Origin: Verrucomicrobiota bacterium
GTDB taxonomy: Bacteria > Verrucomicrobiota > Lentisphaeria > JABSQK01 > JAJFLO01
DNA: 36,351 nucleotides
Reading direction: 5' to 3'
Assembly (NCBI GenBank): GCA_021772675.1
Contig: JAJFLO010000531.1
Location: forward strand, 1-36,351
The stretch's first letter is position 1, and the number at the start of each line of letters is the position of its first letter. The notes under the pieces are model-generated. The model saw only the letters and a program-made list of their open reading frames with translations, searched no databases and was not told the origin of the DNA. The position numbers and the translations under genes are program-made. This document shows, piece after piece, positions 1 to 7,654 of the stretch.

Positions 1-138
1 ATGGAATTCAAAATTTTTGAATGGTAAATGAGAAAACAGATGAACAACAAGGCAGTATTGGGGCATAGATATGTACACGCTCAATAATTGCTAAAAAAAG
101 GAACTAAAAAAGGTGGGGAATGTGGGATAAATCCAAGC
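1..138. other. left-edge spacer, no gene seen
   Basis: No convincing coding frame is visible. The sequence is AT-rich with short A runs. Just before the mobile element, joining the flanks across the TTA duplication extends the downstream PIN reading frame only about 11 codons to the left, where a TAA lies at 105-107. The front part of that toxin gene is therefore not simply on this side of the insertion. Confidence 0.5.
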
Positions 139-141
139 TTA

Positions 142-321
142 GGGCTCACAAATAAATAACTTGGATAATTTCGCGCTCAGATTTATGTCAGGTTTGGGCG
201 ATCTGAATGGCGAAAAGCAGCAGGAATATTGCAATATTTCAATGTTTTTCGTCATTTAGATCGGACCATAGATGACGTGAAGATAAGATGCGAAAAATCC
301 AAGTTATTTATTTGTGAGCCC
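142..321 (+). mobile_element. MITE-like element, complete copy 1
   Basis: This 180-bp non-coding element is bounded by perfect 25-bp terminal inverted repeats that begin GGGCTCACAAATAAATAACT. TTA flanks it on both sides (139-141 and 322-324), as expected of a 3-bp target duplication. The interior is a nested imperfect palindrome: GATCTGAATGGCGAAAA pairs with a diverged partner ending in TTAGATC, around the perfect palindrome AATATTGCAATATT. A second complete copy lies at 11723-11904 in the opposite orientation, and a core-only copy lies near 6651-6788. No transposase is encoded, so it would depend on one elsewhere. A TNA-type 3-bp duplication occurs in some IS5-family groups, but that link is inference. 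Confidence 0.85.
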
Positions 322-324
322 TTA

Positions 325-542
325 CTATAGATTGGGAAGATTTGATAGAATTACAATTTCAATGCTTGAAAAATGGAATCAATAAAATAGATATCCCTGA
401 TTTTATTGTTGTACAGAATGCCATAAAGGCCAACGCCCCCATTTTTACTCTCGACAAACATTTTACTTTAATAAGTGAAATAAAACCTCTGATATTGAAT
501 TGTTTAAAAACTTCTTTGCAGCTTTGCGAGAAACCATTGTAA
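325..542 (+). pseudogene. PIN-domain (VapC-type) toxin, 3' remnant
   Basis: The frame from 324 reads TIDWEDLIELQ, then CLKNGINKIDIPDFIVVQNA and IFTLDKHF. This is the C-terminal half of a PIN-domain ribonuclease of the VapC type. The 'IPDFIVVQNA' and 'TLDKHF' segments correspond to the conserved late acidic and C-terminal motifs of the family. The N-terminal acidic motif (a start such as 'ILIDT') is missing, and upstream the frame meets a TGA at 315-317 inside the inverted repeat of the adjacent element. The gene is therefore truncated at or near the insertion point. No partner antitoxin is visible. A TTG at 342 could start a 66-residue peptide, but it would lack a full active site. Confidence 0.7.
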
Positions 543-603
543 AAACACTCACTGCCTAAAAATCAAAATGAGATCTATGCCCGTTGCCTTGAAAAGAGAT
601 AAT

Positions 604-3600
604 TCAATGTTTTGGTTCTTCAATCTTCCAGCCACCACCAAGGGATTGATAAAGCTGGACAAGGGATCGACTCGCCGCTTCACTGGCAAGAATGATTTGC
701 TCCTGTTTATCGTGCATATTTAATATGGCCTGAATAACGGATTGATAATCAGTCAAGCCGTTTGCATATAAGGTCTCGGCAATAGTCATCGATTTGATTG
801 CTGATGCCACGGCAGCATTTAGCTGAGTTAATCTTTTTTGTTCATTATCAAACCCAATCAAATTATTTTCAACTTCTTCCAAAGCCTGTAATACAGTTTT
901 TCTATAGCTATTCAGTTCTTCGCGCAATCGAAACTTCTGCGCTTTAACTTCTTTTTTTATATATAAACTGCTGAGAAGACGCCACTCAAAATTTGGTCCA
1001 AAGCGATACGTTTTACTTTCATTTCGTGCCAGCTTATTAAAGTAAGTTGAGTTTAACCCAATGTTGCCAACAAGGGTAAATTTGGGGTAATACTCCGCGC
1101 GAGCTATTTTCAACCGTGAAGCTTCTGCTGCGACACGGTGTTCCGCCTTACGAATATCCGGACGCCGTCGCAAGAGATCGGCGGGAACTCCCTCTGCAAT
1201 ATTTGACACTGGAACGGCTGAAGAGTTTCTCTCTGTCAAAGTTGCATCAAGTGCGCCCGAAAGCTCACCTAAAAGAAGACAAATGTGATTAAGCGTTTGC
1301 TGTCTTTCCATTTGCAGTCGGGTCAATTTAGCCTGTTTCAGAATTAACTGTTCGTTTGCGTCATTAACATCTAATTCAGCAGCAGTACCTGCCTTGAATT
1401 TTGCCTTGATGAGAGTGAAATTTTCTTGCAGCAGATTAATGCTCGACTCTGTCAATGATTCCTGTTCCTGCAAACTTCGATATAATAAATACTGATGAGC
1501 AAGATCAGCGGAAATCATGACATGCAAATTATATAAATCTTCCTTAGTTGCCTGATAATCGCTGGCAGCGACGTTTATGGATTCTTTGATTCGACCAAAA
1601 AAGTCCATCTCCCATGTCGCCTCCATAAACAAATCCCAGTTACTGATTTGCTCAATACTGCGAAAATTATTCTTAATACTTTCGGAATATTGATCCCGGG
1701 TATATTCACCTCCGAATTGTCCACCTGGAAATCGTGTACTTTTTTCGCGTTCCACGAGCACTCTTGAACGCGCTACACGTTCCAAACCAATAGCAATATC
1801 GATATTTGTTTGTTTCGCTTTATCAATTAGTTCTGTTAGTATAGGATCATTAAAGTGGCACCACCATTCACTGAGATCGCCCTCTAAATACCCGCCTAAT
1901 TGAGCATTCCATTTATTGGGAGGTATAATTTTATTCTCAACTTCGACCTTCTTGGTCGATTTACATGATGTAGCAATCATGATAATACCCAGAAAAATCA
2001 TTGTTGTTGCTGTATTTCGCAAACGCTTTAACTGTTGCGTAAATCCCATCATCAAACTCAACAATGCCGGTATAAGAACAAGGGTGAACACAGTGGACAA
2101 CAACATTCCTCCAACAACAACGGCCCCTAATCCCCGATAAAGTTCAGAACCGGATCCAGGAATTAAAACGAGAGGCATCATACCACCCACTGACGTTAAC
2201 ATGCTCATAAAAATCGGCCGAACGCGGCTTTGTACCGCCAATGCTATTGCTTCCCGCACAGATAGATCGGGGCTATTTTCGCCTTGGTTCTCATTGCCGT
2301 GCAAAAGGTTGTTCGTTTGGGCGACGATCAATATTGCATTATTAACGACAACTCCAATCAGAATAAAAAACCCCAAAATAGTCAACATATCAAGATTTTG
2401 AGTGGGTATATAACGATTGCTTATACTCCAATGATGAAGGATAGCCAGACCAACAAACCCACCCAGGGTAGCTAAAGGAACACTGACCATAATAATCAAA
2501 GGTTGAATCCAACTTTGGAATAAAACACACATCAAGAGATATACAGCACAGATTGCCAGAAAAAATGAACTACCTGTAAGACCGGAAATAGTCCCGTCAC
2601 CAAATAGTGTTTTTCGGATATCCTGTAATTTTCCTGCGGTTCCCTCAATTTCTAAAAAAACCTCAGGAGAAATAGAGCCCTTATTTCGAAGATCAGCGAC
2701 CGTCTGTTCAATGGTTTCAACAGCCTCCTCAAGGGGAATGTCACTGGGTGGCGTCAATTCAAGAGAAATAGCTCGCTGCCGTCCGACACGTCTAATTTGA
2801 TCCGCCGCGTCGGTCCATTGAAAATTTCCCAGTTTCTGCAACGAAATTATATCACCATCAATATTGACAACTGGGATATCGGGCAATGTGCTCAAATGGT
2901 TGAAATCCGTGCTATTTTTTGCAATAAGTTTTAAATCGACTAAATCCCCGAAAAAATCATAATCTCCTAAAATAATTCCATCACTTACCGCCTGGACAGC
3001 CTGTCCAAATTCTTCAACGGACATGGACTGGTCTGAAAGTCCTAAATAATCCGGAATAATCTGAAGTTCGCGGGAATTCACATTAAAATTTGCTGGATCC
3101 GGGCGCAACGTTCCAGGTCCAAATACGTTCATCAAAGAACTGAATAATGCACCCGTAGACGATGAAATCAGATCCAAATCATTGCCAACGAGATTTATTT
3201 TGATGGCCGATCCGGTTGAGCCGCCAATACGGAACAGTGGAAATTGAAATGCAAATGCATATGTTCCGGGTAAAATATCCGGCATTGTTGCTTTTTGAAA
3301 TAGAGCAATATTATTCACTGCCTTTTGAGAATTTTCACTTATAGCGCCATGAAACAGAATACCTCCTTGTGCAACAAGGAAATATTTCATCAAGGCAGAT
3401 GGCTCTACAGTCTCTCCAGTTTTGCTAAACGGTAAGGCAATGGGCGCTCGATTTGGGGCATCTTCCCAATAGGGCTGAATCGTTTTTTCCACCCGCTTTC
3501 CTAATTCACTTAACTGATCAAGATTATAGCCAGGCGGCGGTATCATCAACCCAAAGGTAATATTCCGATTGCCTTTGGGTAGATAGTCCATTGGAGGAAT

Positions 3601-5253
3601 TAATTTAATCGTTCCGATAACCGTTATACCAACAAATAACAGCACAACTGCTATCCGCAGCAGACGGCTGCCGTTAATGAAGTAAATAAACCGATACATG
3701 AATGGTTTACGGTCTATAGCTCTCTTTTTCTTTCCATCTTTATGCAGCAGCATTGCGCCAGCGGACGGAATCACAGTAATCGAAACAAGGTAGCTGAAAC
3801 CAACTGATGAAATGATGGCAAGAGCAATATCACGAAATAACTGCCCAACTTGATCAGATATCATTAATATCGGTATAAAAACAACAATGGTGGTCAGTGT
3901 CGAAGCGAGAACAGCGCCTGCGACTTCTTTGGTTCCATCATAGGCCGCTTGCAATTTTCCTTTTCCCAGTTCCAGGTGACTGTAAATATTTTCAAGCACG
4001 ACAATACAATTATCAACAACCATACCAACAGCAAATGCCATTCCTGCAAGACTGACAACATTAACGGAACGACCCAGAAAGACCATAACTACAATCGCGC
4101 CCATAATGGAAACAGGAATCGATAATGCAATGATTCCAACCGACCGTAGAGATCGTAAAAACAGCAGCAGCACAACAATAGCCAGAGATCCTCCAATGTA
4201 TATATTGTTTTTGACAAGGCTTAAAGCCTGGTTAATATAATTGGTTGATCGATAAGAAAGCTCCATCCTAAGTTTACCGTTTAACTCTAGTTCGCGTGCA
4301 TGCATATCCAATAATCCGCCCGGGATTTGCAAACCATCTACTTTTGCTTGAAGATTATTCATTATCTCCAGAACATTACTGCCCGGTTCTCGTTGAAAAT
4401 TGAATGCAAGAACAGTTTTGCCATTTGCACGGACGAATGATAATTGTTCCTTGAATGTTTCTTCTACAACTGCAACGTCATGAACATAAACAATACCGTT
4501 TTTATCGCGTCGTAAAACTAAGTTCAAAATCTGATCCACAGACGAAAAACGTCCAACGGTGCGGATACGAACATCAGTTTTACCCTGCTTGAGTGCACCT
4601 CCTGAAATATTTTGATTGGTTTCTTCAAGGGTATCTATAAAATCTGCAATGCGAATACGATGGTGAGCCAGTTTTGCAGGATTAAACCGAATCTGAACTT
4701 CACGTTCTCTGCCTCCAAGCACATTTACTTCAGAAATGCCCGGCACCCTCTCTAATTGTGGCTTGATTCGATCTTCGGCAAAATCAAGGAGAGTCTGTAT
4801 ATCAAGCGATTCATCCTCAGAAATAAGGATATACCAGGCGATATAATCCTGACTTTCCGGGTCACTGGCTTCAATAACCGGTTCATCTACGTTTTCAGGA
4901 TAAGACGAAACCTCTCTGAGCTTATCACTAACCTCTCGTAGCGCAGATTCCTTTTTGACTCCCTGATTAAATTCAAGTCGGATAACCCCACCGCCGTTGA
5001 CGCTGAAACTCGAAATGCTTTTTAGATTGGATAATCCTTGAAGCTTTTCTTCTTGAGGGTCAATGATTTCAGATTCGATTTCCTGAGGACTTGCATTTTC
5101 CCAGGTGGTTCTCACTGCAATGATCGTATCTTCGACCTCTGGGGTCATTTGTATGGGAACAATTTTCAGAGCGACAACACCCGCCAGTAAACAAAAAAGT
5201 ACACCCACCGAAATTGTAATCGGCTGCCGTGTTGATAAACGTACAATATCCAT
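604..5253 (-). CDS. RND efflux permease fused to OprM/NodT-type outer-membrane factor
   Basis: A single 1549-residue frame encodes two pump parts. Residues 1 to about 1080 are an RND-superfamily permease: TM1 near 12-32, two large periplasmic loops, and the TM4 motif GMVVDNCIVVLENI with Asp414. Asp414 is the usual proton-relay position; the second Asp of the AcrB pair is Asn415 here, a common variant. Residues from about 1085 form an outer-membrane factor with a lipoprotein-like leader (MIFLGIIMIATSC, Cys1097), the W-x-x-D-x-FG signature (WEMDFFGRI) and the ADLLRRRPDIRKAEHRVAAE signature. The start lies 2 bp after the stop of the adaptor gene, with a GGAG about 10 bp upstream, so the two are one operon. 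CusA/CzcA-TolC fusions are known in Bacteroidetes. The substrate cannot be told from sequence: heavy-metal export signatures are not evident, and a hydrophobic drug or lipid substrate is equally possible. Confidence 0.93.
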   Translation of the reverse strand: MDIVRLSTRQPITISVGVLFCLLAGVVALKIVPIQMTPEVEDTIIAVRTTWENASPQEIESEIIDPQEEKLQGLSNLKSISSFSVNGGGVIRLEFNQGVKKESALREVSDKLREVSSYPENVDEPVIEASDPESQDYIAWYILISEDESLDIQTLLDFAEDRIKPQLERVPGISEVNVLGGREREVQIRFNPAKLAHHRIRIADFIDTLEETNQNISGGALKQGKTDVRIRTVGRFSSVDQILNLVLRRDKNGIVYVHDVAVVEETFKEQLSFVRANGKTVLAFNFQREPGSNVLEIMNNLQAKVDGLQIPGGLLDMHARELELNGKLRMELSYRSTNYINQALSLVKNNIYIGGSLAIVVLLLFLRSLRSVGIIALSIPVSIMGAIVVMVFLGRSVNVVSLAGMAFAVGMVVDNCIVVLENIYSHLELGKGKLQAAYDGTKEVAGAVLASTLTTIVVFIPILMISDQVGQLFRDIALAIISSVGFSYLVSITVIPSAGAMLLHKDGKKKRAIDRKPFMYRFIYFINGSRLLRIAVVLLFVGITVIGTIKLIPPMDYLPKGNRNITFGLMIPPPGYNLDQLSELGKRVEKTIQPYWEDAPNRAPIALPFSKTGETVEPSALMKYFLVAQGGILFHGAISENSQKAVNNIALFQKATMPDILPGTYAFAFQFPLFRIGGSTGSAIKINLVGNDLDLISSSTGALFSSLMNVFGPGTLRPDPANFNVNSRELQIIPDYLGLSDQSMSVEEFGQAVQAVSDGIILGDYDFFGDLVDLKLIAKNSTDFNHLSTLPDIPVVNIDGDIISLQKLGNFQWTDAADQIRRVGRQRAISLELTPPSDIPLEEAVETIEQTVADLRNKGSISPEVFLEIEGTAGKLQDIRKTLFGDGTISGLTGSSFFLAICAVYLLMCVLFQSWIQPLIIMVSVPLATLGGFVGLAILHHWSISNRYIPTQNLDMLTILGFFILIGVVVNNAILIVAQTNNLLHGNENQGENSPDLSVREAIALAVQSRVRPIFMSMLTSVGGMMPLVLIPGSGSELYRGLGAVVVGGMLLSTVFTLVLIPALLSLMMGFTQQLKRLRNTATTMIFLGIIMIATSCKSTKKVEVENKIIPPNKWNAQLGGYLEGDLSEWWCHFNDPILTELIDKAKQTNIDIAIGLERVARSRVLVEREKSTRFPGGQFGGEYTRDQYSESIKNNFRSIEQISNWDLFMEATWEMDFFGRIKESINVAASDYQATKEDLYNLHVMISADLAHQYLLYRSLQEQESLTESSINLLQENFTLIKAKFKAGTAAELDVNDANEQLILKQAKLTRLQMERQQTLNHICLLLGELSGALDATLTERNSSAVPVSNIAEGVPADLLRRRPDIRKAEHRVAAEASRLKIARAEYYPKFTLVGNIGLNSTYFNKLARNESKTYRFGPNFEWRLLSSLYIKKEVKAQKFRLREELNSYRKTVLQALEEVENNLIGFDNEQKRLTQLNAAVASAIKSMTIAETLYANGLTDYQSVIQAILNMHDKQEQIILASEAASRSLVQLYQSLGGGWKIEEPKH

Positions 5254-5255
5254 AT

Positions 5256-6383
5256 TTATTCGGCTCCGGGAAGAATCGAGACAGACATCATCGGAAATAA
5301 GCGTTCGTTACCCTCGGTGATAACGAAATCTCCGGCTTTCAGGTCTGGGCATTGTATTGCTGCCGACGATCCAGTGCGAAAAAGCACCTGGACAGATGTC
5401 GGAATCGCTGACGTCCCTTCTTGCATTTTTCGTGCACTAAATACAAAATAACCAGCGCCGTTACGCATAATGGCATCATATGGAACTAACAAATGATCTG
5501 CATAAAGCCCATTGGGAACTGTCGCAGTTATTGACATACCGGGAATAATAGCACTTCCACTCTCCTCATCTAACTCAGCAATAAGAATATAGTTCCGGGA
5601 CCGTTCATTAACTTGAGGGATAATCCGAATACTGCTGACGCGCAATTGCAATTTGTCGGTATGAATAGTGATATGTTCCGGCTTCAGATACCCAGTATGA
5701 ATCGTCTCCGGAATATCCAACCAGGCTTCTAACTTTTTGTTGCTTAGCAGCCGAACAATACTTCCACCGGCGCTTATCCAACTTCCTTTGTCCAGATGTT
5801 TTTCCGTGATGATACCTGCAAATGGCGCCGTTATCTCAGTATCGTTCAACGAAGTCGTCAAACCTCCAAGCTGCTCTTTCAAGGTAACTAAATTCGTCTC
5901 CAGTATAGAAATTTCCCCTTTTGTCTGAACTGTTTGCAACCTCGCCTGGCGCAATTGTTGCTGGCTCACCGACCCCTTAAAGCTTTGATCAGCACCTAAC
6001 AATGATTGAGACTCTTCCTCATGGATTGTCAATTCATTATTAAATCGTTCAATGCGTGATTCTGCTTCCTTTAGCTGTGCTCTTATCACATTCATTTCAT
6101 TGACAATTCTGCGACTGTCAAGCCTGGCAATAATATCGCCTTTGTTTACTCTTTGACCTTCCACCGCAAAAAACTCATCAATGCGACCACTTTCAAGGGA
6201 TGCAATTTCTGATATAAGCGCAGCCTTCAGAGAACCGGTGACAACTCTCATATCAACAATTTTTTCACGTTTAACAACAGAAACGCGTACGGGACTCGGT
6301 TCTTTTCCCAAAACCACACCAGTTGTTGCCAATAAAATTAAATAAAAATACTTTAAGCTGCTCATAATAATTTCATTACCCAT
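5256..6383 (-). CDS. RND periplasmic adaptor (membrane-fusion protein, HlyD/AcrA family)
   Basis: This 375-residue exported protein links the inner-membrane pump to its outer-membrane channel. A hydrophobic leader (about 7-26, SSLKYFYLILLATTGVVLG) is followed by a split lipoyl/barrel-sandwich domain: the first half around SGRIDEFFAVEGQRVNKGDIIARLD, the second around APFAGIITEKHLDKGSWISAG. Between them a long helical hairpin (about 95-180) would contact the outer-membrane factor. The beta-barrel and membrane-proximal domains follow. A second Met at residue 7 gives an equally good signal peptide, and neither start has a clear Shine-Dalgarno sequence. The gene is first in a two-gene operon with the fused permease, which makes its role in a tripartite pump secure. 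Confidence 0.92.
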   Translation of the reverse strand: MGNEIIMSSLKYFYLILLATTGVVLGKEPSPVRVSVVKREKIVDMRVVTGSLKAALISEIASLESGRIDEFFAVEGQRVNKGDIIARLDSRRIVNEMNVIRAQLKEAESRIERFNNELTIHEEESQSLLGADQSFKGSVSQQQLRQARLQTVQTKGEISILETNLVTLKEQLGGLTTSLNDTEITAPFAGIITEKHLDKGSWISAGGSIVRLLSNKKLEAWLDIPETIHTGYLKPEHITIHTDKLQLRVSSIRIIPQVNERSRNYILIAELDEESGSAIIPGMSITATVPNGLYADHLLVPYDAIMRNGAGYFVFSARKMQEGTSAIPTSVQVLFRTGSSAAIQCPDLKAGDFVITEGNERLFPMMSVSILPGAE

Positions 6384-6650
6384 TAATTTTGAAAGAAATC
6401 AAATCATGTACCCACTTTACATAATTCAGTTGGATAGTTGTTGGTTATCGTAAAAAATAAGATAGACCTCCAGGTCCCTGAATCAAACCATTTACACCCA
6501 TTATTTGGTTAAATAGAGCAAAGCAGACAATTCATTTCGCACCATTTTCAAGGAAAAAAAAGAAGAATCTGAGTGAATTTGAAGTGTAAAATGGTAAGGA
6601 ACTTATTTAATCACCGCTCCGTATGGCCTGTCATGAAATAAGTGTTACAG

Positions 6651-6788
6651 ATTCGCGCTCAAATCCATGTCAGGTTTGGGCGGATCTGAATGGCGAAAAG
6701 CAGCAGGAATATTGCAATATTTCAAAGTTTTTCGTCATTTGGATCGGCCCCCTAGATGACGTGAAGATAAGATGCGAAAAATCAAGTT
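6651..6788 (+). mobile_element. MITE-like element, truncated copy 2 (core only)
   Basis: The interior shared with the complete copies is retained, from ATTCGCGCTC through GGTTTGGGC, GGCGAAAAGCAGCAGGAATA and GATGACGTGAAGATAAGATG, with few changes. The outer inverted repeats are lost except for a trace (ATCAAGTTA) at the right end. No TTA duplication can be recognised. It lies in the same orientation as the copy at 142-321. Confidence 0.75.
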
Positions 6789-6790
6789 AA

Positions 6791-6803
6791 CCGGCTCCGC
6801 CGG
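6791..6803. repeat. short CCGGC hairpin, copy 1
   Basis: CCGGCTCCGCCGG forms a 5-bp GC stem with a 3-base loop, followed by GTTTT and preceded by AGTTAA. A near-identical unit lies at 7101-7113. It looks like a small rho-independent terminator on the plus strand, but no plus-strand gene ends here, so it is more likely a dispersed repeat. Confidence 0.5.
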
Positions 6804-6898
6804 GTTTTCCTAGCGCAACAATAGGCAAAATCAATCCTGCTCACAAGCGGGACTGTACTCCGAATCTCTTATGCTATAAATTTCATTGCAGCTTCTTC

Positions 6899-7004
6899 GT
6901 AGTCCCGCCTTTAGGCGGAAGTTTCAGGAGAGCTTCAGCGATCTCCTATGATGGAATGTCCTCGCTGAAGCATCGTTCAGGCTTCCGCCTAAAGGCGGGA
7001 CTAC
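6899..7004. repeat. dispersed hairpin element, 23-bp perfect arms
   Basis: Arms at 6899-6921 and 6982-7004 are perfectly complementary and start GTAGTCCCGCCTTTAGGCGG. A second inner pair lies at 6932-6941 and 6962-6971 (GCTTCAGCGA with TCGCTGAAGC). The left arm itself contains the palindrome CCGCCTTTAGGCGG. The element resembles the one at 7195-7305, including the right flank ACGCTCCT. Confidence 0.85.
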
Positions 7005-7100
7005 AAACGAGACACGCTCCTTATTCGAGATATCCTGTAATTTGATATAAGATTCAAAATTTCAATAACTTAGAATACACTACCTATACAATGAACTTAA

Positions 7101-7113
7101 CCGGCTTCGCCGG
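7101..7113. repeat. short CCGGC hairpin, copy 2
   Basis: CCGGCTTCGCCGG is followed by GGTTTTC and preceded by ACTTAA. It is the second copy of the short hairpin unit at 6791-6803. Confidence 0.5.
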
Positions 7114-7194
7114 GGTTTTCAATTCACATCAATTCTAACTTAAAACACAAGTGCTTATACAATCAAATTAACGCAAAACCCGGACAGGGTAAGG

Positions 7195-7305
7195 TTTGTA
7201 GTCCCGTCTTCAGGCGGAAGTTTTAACGACGCTTCAGCGAGTGTATGGCACCTATCGACTCGCTAAAGCTCATCGGGGACTTCCGCCTGATGACGGAACT
7301 ACAAA
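7195..7305. repeat. dispersed hairpin element, diverged copy
   Basis: The outer arms 7195-7221 and 7279-7305 (TTTGTAGTCCCGTCTTCAGG and its diverged complement) and the inner arms 7231-7242 and 7258-7269 follow the same plan as 6899-7004. Outer stem, inner GCTTCAGCGA stem, loop size and the downstream CACGCTCCT flank all match. Paired changes in the stems suggest separate divergence of one family. Confidence 0.8.
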
Positions 7306-7654
7306 CGCACGCTCCTCCAAGATAATTATTTCATTAAATATGTACTTTTATCGCAATTATAACCACTTAGAATTCAAATTCCTATACTATCAAGTTTAAC
7401 GTGAAGCGGACTTTTGTGCGCCTCCTTAGGAGAATTTGCTGCGTACATGGATTCTGTCTCAAGCTTCCATCAGACCGCTCATTACTGAAACGTGTCCCTG
7501 CCTCATTGACATTGACATTGACATTCCGTCCGGCAACGGCGGACATTATTTATTTTACCTCTGGGACAATCCACAGAATAAGCCTAGCGTATTCTGTTGT
7601 CGGATGACCTCAATTAAACAATCAAATGATGTTTTGGCTAATTTGAAAACACAC

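Larger units (their letters stand above)
6384..7654. other. 1.27-kb gene-free interval rich in hairpin repeats
   Basis: No reading frame here resembles a known protein. The interval holds a truncated MITE core, two related hairpin elements, two short CCGGC hairpins and a (CATTGA)n microsatellite-like run near 7504-7527 (listed separately). The stretch at about 7400-7640 has open frames on the plus strand, but they depend on the microsatellite and show no family signature. It may be decayed coding DNA. Confidence 0.6.
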
